Assembly: GCA_026770575.1 (NCBI GenBank)
Contig: MU657229.1
Span: forward strand, 207,660-271,404
Source: Pelagophyceae sp. CCMP2097
Lineage: Eukaryota > Sar > Pelagophyceae
DNA length: 63,745 bases
Reading direction: 5' to 3'
A model generated the notes under the pieces. The model worked only from the letters and a program-made list of their open reading frames with translations, did not search any database and was not told the origin of the DNA. This document shows, in pieces, positions 54,329 through 63,100 of this stretch; the first letter of the stretch is position 1, and each line of letters begins with the position of its first letter. The position numbers and the translations under genes are program-made.

Positions 54329-57206
54329 TTAGACGGTCCAGCCCGGCGTGTCCTCGTTTGAAGGGTCGAGGTACCTCTTGCATTTGGTCCGAATGTAGTC
54401 CTCCTCGGATGAACTGAACTTGGCGCGCATCCACTCGAAGTAAGGTATGCGGATTAGATCGATGCCGCTCGCCTGCGGGGATGGCGTCAAATGCACGCCG
54501 CGCGAAGACGGATCATCCCCGCGCGTTAACCAAACTGAACTTGGTCGGAACCTTCGACCAAATATCTCTCTTCATTTCAACCAAATATCTCTTCTTCTTC
54601 TATTATGCACTCCAATGTATCTCTCTTCATCGCGACCAAATATCTCTCTTCGTCGCAAGCCGGACTTAGTTCTTTGCCGACGCGGCTTTTCACCGCCAAG
54701 AGCCGCGCGCGGAGCGCCTGCTTGCCGTTTGGTTTTCGTCGTTGCAACTTGCGCTGCGTCGCCTCGAGGCCCGCGGCGGAGCCGCCGTCGACGTCGACGT
54801 TGTAGTGGAACGGACCGTCGACTTCCACGATTTGGTGGCGCGCCGGCCTAGCGGGGCAATGAGGGCACGCACCCCAGACGAGGCACTCTCCCCAATCACG
54901 AATCGGTCCCTCACCGGCACAAGTCGACGACGAGGCCGGCGTTTGTGACGTGCTCGTAGTCGTGTTCCCAGCCGAGGCGGCGGAGGACGGCGGAAACTTC
55001 GCGTTGTGTTTTCCCCTTTTCGAACTTGTCCGACGTGTTTTCATGGCTCCGCTTCGTGTACGAGAGCCGCAGTTGAGGCTCGGAGTTTCGCAGGAAGTGC
55101 GTCAGTTTGCTCTCTGGCGCCTCGGCCTCTAAGATGAGGTAGATGGTATAGGCCTTTGAAATCATGTATTTGTGGTTCTTCAAAACGAGGTCGTAGCCTC
55201 CCGCCTCTTCAAGCTTCAACGCCACCGCGTCGAACAACGGCGCAGACTCGGCCGCGTCGCCGGCCATGACAAAGGCCCAGGCCAGGTCGAAGACGTTTGA
55301 ATGGTCCAGGTGCCGCGGGCCGAGGAGTGCACCGTCGTCTGCCCTGAACGCAGACGAGATCTCCTCGAAGAGTTTGGGAGCGGGCACTCCCCATAAGGCC
55401 ATCGCCTTGGCGACTGCGACGAGCTCGTGCGCGGCGTACTGCGCCATCTTCGCCGAGACGTGCGCGGCCATGGCTTTGGAGAGCGCTTCGGACGTGATCT
55501 CCGCCTTTGATAGTGCGCATGCAATCTGCGCGACGGCAGACGGCTCAAAAGTCGAAAGCTTGCGCGTAGACTCGTGGGCTAAAGACTCGTAGAGCGACGC
55601 GGCGTCGGCGACGTGCAGCGTGCCAAAGGCGTCGAGCAAAGAAGTAATGTCGTCTTCCTTCAACTGCGCGGACTTGGCCCGCGCGGCGGCCCCCAGGGCC
55701 TCTTCCAGCAGGGCGCGCGCCGGCGGCGCCACCTTTTCTCGGCGACTGCGCACGAGTTTGGCGCACGCTTGGGCCAGCTGGGTCACGTGCGAGGCGTGGT
55801 AGAGCGTGAGGTCTGGGGCGGCGGCGGCGGAAATTGCATGGAAGAGGGTGTTGACCTGGTACGCACTTTTGGGTCGAAACCACCCCAAAGTGGTCGAAAT
55901 CACCCTCGCGTACGACCACGAGGGCCTTGCTCGCTGAAGATGCACCCTGGCGTTCCCCCGGCGCCCCTGCCGCCGCTCATCACCCCGGTCCGCGTTTTCC
56001 TTTGGCCGACGCGGCCTTTTTTTCGCACGGCGGCGCCAGTGACACGTCCGTCTGCCTTCAATTGCACGTACATCTCCGCCACGTCGGCGACGCTCTGCGG
56101 CGACAGCGTCGCGCACTTGCCGCCGGCGGCGAGCTCTGATGCGACGGATTCGAAAAGAGAATTGTGAGCCTTGGACCCGTGCTCCGCGGCGATTTGCGAG
56201 TAGGCGCGCGCGAGCGTGGCCAAAGACTCGTCTTCGATCATGTCGATGCGCTTCTCCGCCTCGGTTGCCAGAGCGTCGAGGAGGACCGGCGCGGAATGGC
56301 CGGCGCGGGAAAAGGCCCACGCCAGAGAGGCAATGTGCTGCGAAGGGAACGCCGCCGCCCCCCTGCGCAGCGCCTCTTGGGCGACGGCGTCGAAGAGCAT
56401 CGGCGCGGAGACGCCGCCCTCGGCGTAGGCCCATGCAAGACCGGAAAGTTCCTCGCTGCGAAAGTCGGTCATCTTGAGGACGGCCGCGGCGGCCATGCTC
56501 TCAAAAAGAGCTTCGTGCCGATCCACGGCGGGCCCGCCAAGGTCGTAGGGCGGCCTGCGCAGCGCCGCGAAGGCCTGCGCCAGCTCCGTGAGGTTCTGCG
56601 GCCCGAAGGAGGCCATGGACTTGACCGCTTCGATTGAGACCTAATTCGGCATCCAGCAGACGACGCCGATGCCCCCAGAGACATTGCCTCATCGAAAAAG
56701 ACGTTCACGCAGAGGGGCCGGTCGAGAGACCCGGACGAGAGGCCCCAGGAGAGAAGGCTTCTCACGGTATCAAAGAGCGCAAAGAGCGACTCGTTCTTGG
56801 ACCATGCCTCGTCGACCTGCCGGACGCTCCGGTGCGGCACGCCTGCGAGGACGGCGCCGCGGCAGGCGAGGACCAGGTCGCCAGGCTCCCAGCCGCCCGC
56901 GGCGGCGCTCTTCGTCGCGCGGGCCACGACTGCGTCTGTCCCGTCCTTGCAGTGCGTGTTCTCGCTGCGGCTGCGCGTCTCCGCGAGGACGCCGACGCGG
57001 TAGAGCGCCGTCGACAGGAGGGCGGGTGAGTCAAGGGCCGTGGACCGCTCGCAAAACGCGAGGAGATCCGGGAGCGCCTCGATCCCAGCGACCTTGACAC
57101 GGAGCTGCGTCTCCGTCGGTTTGTAGTTCACCGAATGCGCCTCGCTCAGCGCGCGCCGCGCCAACAGCCACGCGCGCGCCGGCGCGAACGGCAGCAGGCG
57201 CCGCAT
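54329..57206 (-). CDS. RAP-domain protein, mitochondrial (FASTK/OPR-like)
   Basis: Predicted organelle RNA-processing factor. Exons 5' to 3': 57206-56766, 56640-56029, 55855-54915, 54847-54694 and 54472-54329 (phases 0, 0, 2, 0), 763 residues. The N-terminus MRRLLPFAPARAWLLARRAL is a basic amphipathic mitochondrial presequence. The middle is about 14 helical repeats of FASTK/octotricopeptide style (LSGLAWAYAEGGVSAPMLFD, IASLAWAFSRAGHSAPVLLD, VFDLAWAFVMAGDAAESAPL). The C-terminal RAP domain is assembled from three exons: REVSAVLRRLGWEHDYEHVT, HQIVEVDGPFHYNVD, and IDLIRIPYFEWMRAKF; the VEVDGP motif is the family hallmark. RAP proteins stabilise or cleave organelle RNAs. It converges on the TOG gene with 72 bases between stops. 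Confidence 0.85.
54558..54655. repeat. AT-rich repeats CCAAATATCTCT in an intron
   Basis: Four imperfect copies starting at 54558, 54581, 54612 and 54636, each like CCAAATATCTCTCTTCAT. They lie in the last intron (54473-54693) of the RAP gene and stand out from the GC-rich surroundings. Confidence 0.8.
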
Positions 57207-57660
57207 GCGTTCGTTCGTTCGCGAACAGATATCGCCGAGTTCCCAGTCGGTGATTTTGTAAAACTTTATGAAAACGACGCACCGTGGGTCTCTGGGCCCC
57301 GTGGGTCTCTGGGCCCGCCGCCGCCCTCGGCGTCTCGCCGCCGCCTGAAGCGCCTCGCCCGCGGCACGGTCGTCATGGTTCAAATTTTATCAAATCCAAA
57401 GAATTTTGAATTACATTTTGCTGTTTGACGTTCCGTTGGACAAAAGAGTGAGCCCTCGAAAAGAAGACGCATTTTTCATGAAAAATGCAATTGGCTCTTT
57501 TTTTCGCGTCGAATTGCACGACGGCGATTTAAAACTCGAAACAACCGTGGCCCGGTTACGAAGAAGAAGATCCTGCGGCCAGCCAGCTACCTGCGGCTTT
57601 GGATATCGTCAGGTTTTCCGCGCAGTGCCCCGACCCCCGCCCCCCCGCCCCGTCTTTTCG
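57207..57660. other. Divergent intergenic region, AT-rich
   Basis: 454 bases between the RAP gene start (-) and the RING gene start (+). Contains the tandem pair GGGTCTCTGGGCCCCGT/GGGTCTCTGGGCCCGCC at about 57285-57318 and an AT-rich block at 57375-57540 (TTTTATCAAATCCAAAGAAT, TTTTTCATGAAAAATG with an inverted repeat). Likely holds both promoters. Confidence 0.45.
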
Positions 57661-58863
57661 ATGCGCTCCCTCGCGGTGCTCGTCGCGCTCGCGGGCCTCT
57701 GCTCCGCCGCGGCTGAAAACCGCAACGCCACGGCGGACTCGACGCCCACGCCCACGGCGACCGTGTACTACGATCCCTGCGCCGGCGTTAACGGCACGGG
57801 CACGCAGGGCGGCCGCCGCCTGCGCGGCAACGTCGCGGACGACGCGCGCTTGGCGCCGCTCCTCCGCGGCGGCACTTCGAGAGAGGGCCCCGGCACTGTC
57901 GTGCGCCTTAACAACGGCGCCGGCGGCAAGGCGGTGCGCATGGGCGCCGGCGGCGGGTCGGCGCCGTCGGGCGGCCTCAACCGCTGCTCCCGGCGCAAGG
58001 CGCGCGCGCCGCCGGCGCTGGGCCACTTATTTACGTTTCTGTGCATCTCGATGCCTTTAAACGTCCTCCTCGGCGCGTTCCTGACTTGGAACCGCCGCCG
58101 CAACCGCGTCGTCGCCACGACGGTGGCCCCGTCCGACTCGGACGCCGAGGTCGCGGAACGGCGCGACGAATTGGCCAAGTTGGTGGCGGGTTTGCAACCC
58201 GCGACGGCGGACAAAGTCTCTTCGGACGAAGTCTGCGCCATTTGCCTCGGTGAGCTCAAGAGAGGGGCCTCGACGCGGTCCTTCAACTCCAAGCGCCACG
58301 GCTCCTTTGACGCCTCGCGCCACGGCCGCACCGCGTCGTTTGACGCCTCGCGCCAAAGGGCCCGCACCGCATCGTTCAGCCGCGCGGGCTCGTTCAACGA
58401 TTCGCGCCCCGGCATGGACTCGTCGCAAAAAGGCGACGAATCGCGCCCCCGCCTCGACTCCTCGCAAAAGGGCGACTCTTCGCGCGCTTCCGCGCGTGTA
58501 CTTATTTCCTCTGTGCAGTCGCTCGGCGACCTCCCGCCCGCGGACGAGCCCGGCACGCCCCGCGAGCCGGACACGCCCAATTCGCCGTGGACGCCGGCCG
58601 ACGACGCCTACGGGTCGCACGAGCTCGTGCAGCTGCCCACGTGCCGCCACGTCTTCCACCGCGACTGTGTCTCGCACTGGGTGGTCACGGCGGACGTCTG
58701 CCTTGGCGCAGGCAAGCCGCACGTCTTCTACGCCCAGCGATCCCTGAGCTGCCCCGTCTGCTCCGCGCCGTTGCTCAAGGCGCCACCCGAGGAAACCGAA
58801 TCCGACGCCGTCCTCGAAATCGTTTCGCCCGACGCTGTGGCGCCCGCGCCCAACAACGTCTGA
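57661..58863 (+). CDS. Membrane RING-H2 protein with split RING
   Basis: Probable membrane E3 ubiquitin ligase, 400 residues, single exon. MRSLAVLVALAGLCSAAA is a signal peptide; a second hydrophobic helix (HLFTFLCISMPLNVLLGAFL) lies near residues 120-145, so residues 20-120 would be luminal or extracellular. The RING begins CAICLGEL near residue 197 but the next ligands, CRHVFHRDCVSHW, come only near residue 325, and the last pair CPVC near 362. The roughly 115-residue insert between the second and third zinc ligands is Ser/Arg/Asp-rich, with repeats RTASFDASR, DSSQKGD and SFxxSR. A RING can tolerate such loops, but this length is unusual. The ATG was chosen for the signal peptide; the frame is open back to 57406. 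Confidence 0.78.
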   Translation: MRSLAVLVALAGLCSAAAENRNATADSTPTPTATVYYDPCAGVNGTGTQGGRRLRGNVADDARLAPLLRGGTSREGPGTVVRLNNGAGGKAVRMGAGGGSAPSGGLNRCSRRKARAPPALGHLFTFLCISMPLNVLLGAFLTWNRRRNRVVATTVAPSDSDAEVAERRDELAKLVAGLQPATADKVSSDEVCAICLGELKRGASTRSFNSKRHGSFDASRHGRTASFDASRQRARTASFSRAGSFNDSRPGMDSSQKGDESRPRLDSSQKGDSSRASARVLISSVQSLGDLPPADEPGTPREPDTPNSPWTPADDAYGSHELVQLPTCRHVFHRDCVSHWVVTADVCLGAGKPHVFYAQRSLSCPVCSAPLLKAPPEETESDAVLEIVSPDAVAPAPNNV

Positions 58864-58950
58864 CCGACTGTGCCCGACACTGTGTATCACAACCGACGCT
58901 GTGACATCCCGACCGACACTGTGTAACCCCGACCGACACTGTGTAACCCT
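58863..58950. repeat. Tandem CCGACCGACACTGTGTAACC repeats
   Basis: Two good copies and two or three degenerate ones (unit about 20-24 bases), directly after the RING gene stop codon, so in its 3' untranslated region. Confidence 0.8.
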
Positions 58951-58988
58951 AAGCCTTTTTACGGAGCCTCTCCCGCCGGCGCTCCCGT

Positions 58989-59556
58989 TCACACACCGTC
59001 GACGATGAGGAAATCGCGCGTCGCGGCTGGGAAGACGCCGTGGGCGAGGGCCGCGCGGTATGGGGCGCTGGTGTAGCACGCCTCGGCGGCGGCCATGTCC
59101 GGCCTACGATGGTCCTTCGCCTGCTGCTCCTCCCTCGCCTCTGCTCGACTCTCCGCCGCACAAACGTCGTCCGGGTGTGCCGTATCGGCCGGCGCGGCGC
59201 CACGCCACCGCACGACGACGTTGCGCGCGCGCGCGGCGCCCTCTTTGGAAGTCGCCTCGCCGCCGCGCACGAGGAACCTGTCGCGGCCCGTTTGAAGGCC
59301 GGGGCCGCGGCGGAGGCCCGCGCGCCACGCACTCGCCGCCGGCAGCTTTTACGGCGGGGCCCGCCAGCGCCGCGTAGCGCGCGTACGAATCCGCGTCGTG
59401 TACGTCCACCTATGAAGATAGGTACGCACCGACGGCGCGGTGCTGCGGACCGGGACGCACCCGGACGATCCAATACGCGTAGCTCCTACGGCTCAGAGCC
59501 GCACCGCGGCGGCCCTGCAGCAAGGCCGACGAGAGGTGCGCGGCGGCGCGGTGCAT
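58989..59556 (-). CDS. DUF1330 protein with mitochondrial presequence
   Basis: Small dimeric ferredoxin-like-fold protein of the DUF1330 family, function not established. Four exons 5' to 3': 59556-59461, 59409-59333, one from about 59275 to about 59170, and the last to 58989. Donors GTGCGT, GTGCGT and GTGGCG, phases 0, 2, 2. The start MHRAAAHLSSALLQGRRGAA is a basic amphipathic presequence. The domain reads YAYWIVR, VDVHDADSYARYAALAGPAV, FLVRGGEATSKEG, NVVVR, DMAAAEACYTSAPYRAALAH and ends RDFLIVDGV, the full family pattern. Without splicing no single frame contains it, which is why it is easy to miss. Confidence 0.75.
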
Positions 59557-60109
59557 CTCGAAAGAGGCGAGCGAGGCGAGGCGCGGTCCGGTCCGCAAAG
59601 GTGCGCTCTCTGGATCATGAGTCGGGAGGACGTGGGATGTCCTCGCAATATAAAGTTCAGCGATGCCTGCGTCATCTCCTCCGAGTCGACGTCGCGACGA
59701 CGGCACGGCCGCCGCTCGGCGCCGGTGCTGGCCTCCCGAGGCCGGGAAGAGGCGCCCCTTCGCGGACCCCTCTCGACGCGTCCCTTGGCGGACCCTTTCG
59801 GCGCTCGAGAGAGGCGTTGATAAAGAAACGAAGTATCGTTTATTACAGTTAAGTCTACAGGTTGCGTGCGCCCACGCCGCAACAACAGAGGCGCGCCCGT
59901 GTCACAAAGACAGAGGCGCAAAGGTGCCGCTCGCGCGCCCGGACAAGGCCGAGTCCCGGAGGCATCGGGAGCTCGGCGGTGCCCGGGCGCTTTGCGGCGC
60001 CTCTGCGTAAGCGGCGCCTCGAATAGCCGCGCGTCGGCCGCGCGGGCGCCGCGGCTCCGCCTTTGCGCGGCGCGGTCACGCCTGGCGCTTGGTCACGCCT
60101 GGCCCGCGG
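59557..60109. other. Intergenic, with GGTCACGCCTGGC repeats
   Basis: 5' flank of the DUF1330 gene and 3' flank of the Sfi1-like gene. Several overlapping open frames exist but look like compositional shadows. GGTCACGCCTGGC occurs three times at about 60074-60121, running into the end of the Sfi1-like coding sequence. An AT-rich patch at 59815-59850 may mark a transcription boundary. Confidence 0.45.
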
Positions 60110-63100
60110 TCACGCCTGGCCGGCGAAGAGGTCTGGCGCGTTTACGAGCCATGCGTGAAAAAGCTGCAAGGCGAGGCAGACCCATCCGATGCCGCCAAAG
60201 GCGACGGCCGCCGAAGCCCCCCTCGGCCGGCCGTCGAGCTGCTTCCCTAATAGCTGCAGCTGCGACTGCAGCTTACCGAGGCGCGCCTCGTGAGCCTCGC
60301 GCTGCGCCGAGAGCTCCGAGCGGTGCAAAACGCCCAGCCTTTTAAGCTCGTCGAGCGCCGCCTTTTCGCCGCCGTCGCGCGGCGCAACTCTCGATAGAGA
60401 CTGCACTGACGCCGACGGCATGTCAACGCGCGGCGGCGACCAGTACGTCGGCGCGCGCATGGCGGCGAGGCGCGAGAGCTCGAAGCGGAGCTGCTGGCAC
60501 TCGTCCCGCAGTTCCAACACTTCAGTTTTCGCTGCCGCTTCCCCAGCCTGCGCCTCGCTGTGCAGCGACCTTACGCGCGCGAGCTGCCGCCGCTCCGCCG
60601 ACGACGCCTCGGCGCCGCGGCCGCCGTCGGAGAAGAGTGCTGCTTTGTACGGCGTGAGAAAACCCTGCGCCGCGTCGAGCGACTCTGTTCGCGGCGCCTT
60701 GCGCGCCGTCCAGCTGCCGTCAAACGTGGTCGTGCGGCCCGCAAAGGCCGCGGCCTGGATTTGATTCTCCCTCCGAAGTTCCAAAACGGTCTTCTTGTGC
60801 CGCAGCAGCGCACTTGCCAAAGCCGTCGACAATGCCGAAAGGAACTCGTAGTGCTCGTGCCACTGCCGAAACGCGGCCAAGAGCATGGACTTGGAGCTCC
60901 TTTTCAAAGCGCGTTCCAATAAACGGCCGCCCGCAGAAACGCAGCCCTCCAGCCTCTTCGTCTCCACGTTCATCTGCGCCCAAACGGCCCAGGCGCATCG
61001 GAGCTTGATTCGCTTCCACGCGCGCGCCGCCGTGCAAAAGGCGGCCGCGGCGCGCTTCTTGTGCCGCGCCTCGGCCGCGGCTTTGGCTTGCCACGTCCTT
61101 AAAGCGGCTCGGAGCGAAGTGTTGCCCCACCTCTGCAGCGTCCGCCGCAGCGCCGTCGACGCCGTGAAAATGTTGCGCACCTCGGCCGTGTGCGCCTTCG
61201 TCGCAAAGCTCCATCTCTGCAAAACGAGCAGCTTTCGGCGGTGCAGCGCCTTTGACAAGACACACCTCAAAGTTAAAGCCACGCCAGTCGCCTTTGGCAA
61301 CGTCGACTCGGCGGCGGGGGCGATGCACAGCCTTTCCGGCGCGCGCATGCGCCACGCGTAAAACGCGGCGAACGCGCGCCTCTGCGCCACCCACTTGAAA
61401 GTCGAACAGAGCCTCTCCGCCCGCCGCGCCCGCTGCGAAACGAGTCTTTCGAGTCGCAAAGTCGCTTTTGATCCGTCGGTCACCGACTTGAGCTGCGTCG
61501 CCAGCAGCCGTTTCTCCTGGGCCTCGCGCTTTGCTTCAAAGGCTTCGGTGGCGGATGAATGCTCCTCGGCCTGGGAGGCGAGCGACGCCTGCAAGAACTC
61601 GTCGCCTTCCGCGGCAGTCGCCTCGACGGCCGCTGCGAGGTCGAAGACGCCGCGTTCCACGAGCGTCAGTCGCACCCACCGCTCGTAGCCGCGCCGCAGC
61701 TTGGATTTGGCGGCCCGGCGCAGCTTTCGAGAGAGGGCAAGACGCGCTTGTGAAACGCGAAACTCTTGTGAGCGCGCTTTTTCCACGGCCGCGACCCAAG
61801 TCGCCCAGCCGCGGCTTTGGCCCGCGGCCCTCCAGCGTGCTGCGAGGCGCGCGGCGAGTCGGGAGGCATTTGCGGACGCGGTGAGGAGAAGGCCGCCTCG
61901 TCGCCGCGAACCCAGTGCGGAGCCGCGCCACTTTTGAAAAGCCTGCCAAACGTGCAGAAAAAGCAGCCGCCGGCAGGCCTTTGAGACAACGAAGACGGCG
62001 GACTGCGACTGCCGCGCGCGCAGCGCCCAGACGCGCCAGGCCGCTGTTTTCGACCGCGCGTTTTTGTCCGAGAAAAGCCGCGTCGCAAGCTTCACAGCGT
62101 GCCCGACGCGCCACCCCAACAGCAGCGCTTGCTGACCACCCAGCGCACTGGCTAAAGCGTCGGCGTGCTTCATCGCCGCCGCCGCGATGCGCCACCGCGA
62201 AAATGCGTCGGAAGCTGCGCCTCTTCGCCATTGCCGAGTCACCATCGTCAACGCCCGAGCCGATGACAGCCGCTTACTCGCGCGCTGCGCAACCGCGTGC
62301 GTCCGCGCGGTCCAATTCGCAAAGCCGCGCGCCAAGTGCGCATTGACGCACCGCCGCAGCCACCTTTTTGAAAGAGTCGCCGCCAACTGGACGTCTTCCG
62401 CGTCGCGCCGGCCGCGCACCGCCGAAAGTCGCCACGCTTCAAAGGCGCGGCATGCCTGCTTTGCTTTCCAGCGCCGCAGGATTCGCTCGAGCCTCGCCTT
62501 GGCGCCGCCGCGCGCGGCGGCGCCGATGTTCGAAAGGTAAACAAACGTCGTCCAGTTGACCCACGCGCGCTGCACACCACCGTGCATCATGCGCCGCAGA
62601 ACCCGATCCACCACCTTAGCACCGGACTCGACAAACGCGCTTCGCCGCGCAGACGCGACGCGCCGCAGCACCGCGCCGGCGTGTGCTACGTCGAGCTTTC
62701 CGACGCAGAACCAGAGTCGGAACGCGCGGACCAACGATTGTCGCGCGCTCTGGCCCAAGGCGCCCTGCGCCATCTTCGCCGCCGCGCGGAACTTGAGCCG
62801 CACCAACGCCGATGCCTGCTCCGTGGCGGCGGCGCTGAAATCGGCCGCGTGGGCTGCGTCGCACGCGGCGACCGCGTCTGCGACCGCAATTCGCTGCGCC
62901 TCTGCGTCCGCTCGGCGCTGCGCTTTGTGCGCGGCGTCGGCATCTCCGAGGCGCGCGCGGTGCTCGGAATCCTGCGCCTCTAGAGCCGAAAGTAGAGCGT
63001 CGTCCTTTGCGCTCGACACCGTCCTTAGAGATCGTTCGCCGACCTTCTCCACCGCCGCCCGCGCGTCCGCAACAGCCACCGCCAACGATTCGGCCGCCTC

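Noticed and set aside
54447..54660. Possible separate small gene in the AT-rich repeat area
   Set aside because: It lies inside an intron that joins two halves of the RAP domain with correct phase.
58865..58950. Tandem repeat as a possible centromere or replication origin
   Set aside because: Only a few copies, located in a 3' flank.
59663..60010. Plus-strand frame between DUF1330 and the Sfi1-like gene
   Set aside because: Arg-rich, no motif, overlapped by several equal alternatives.
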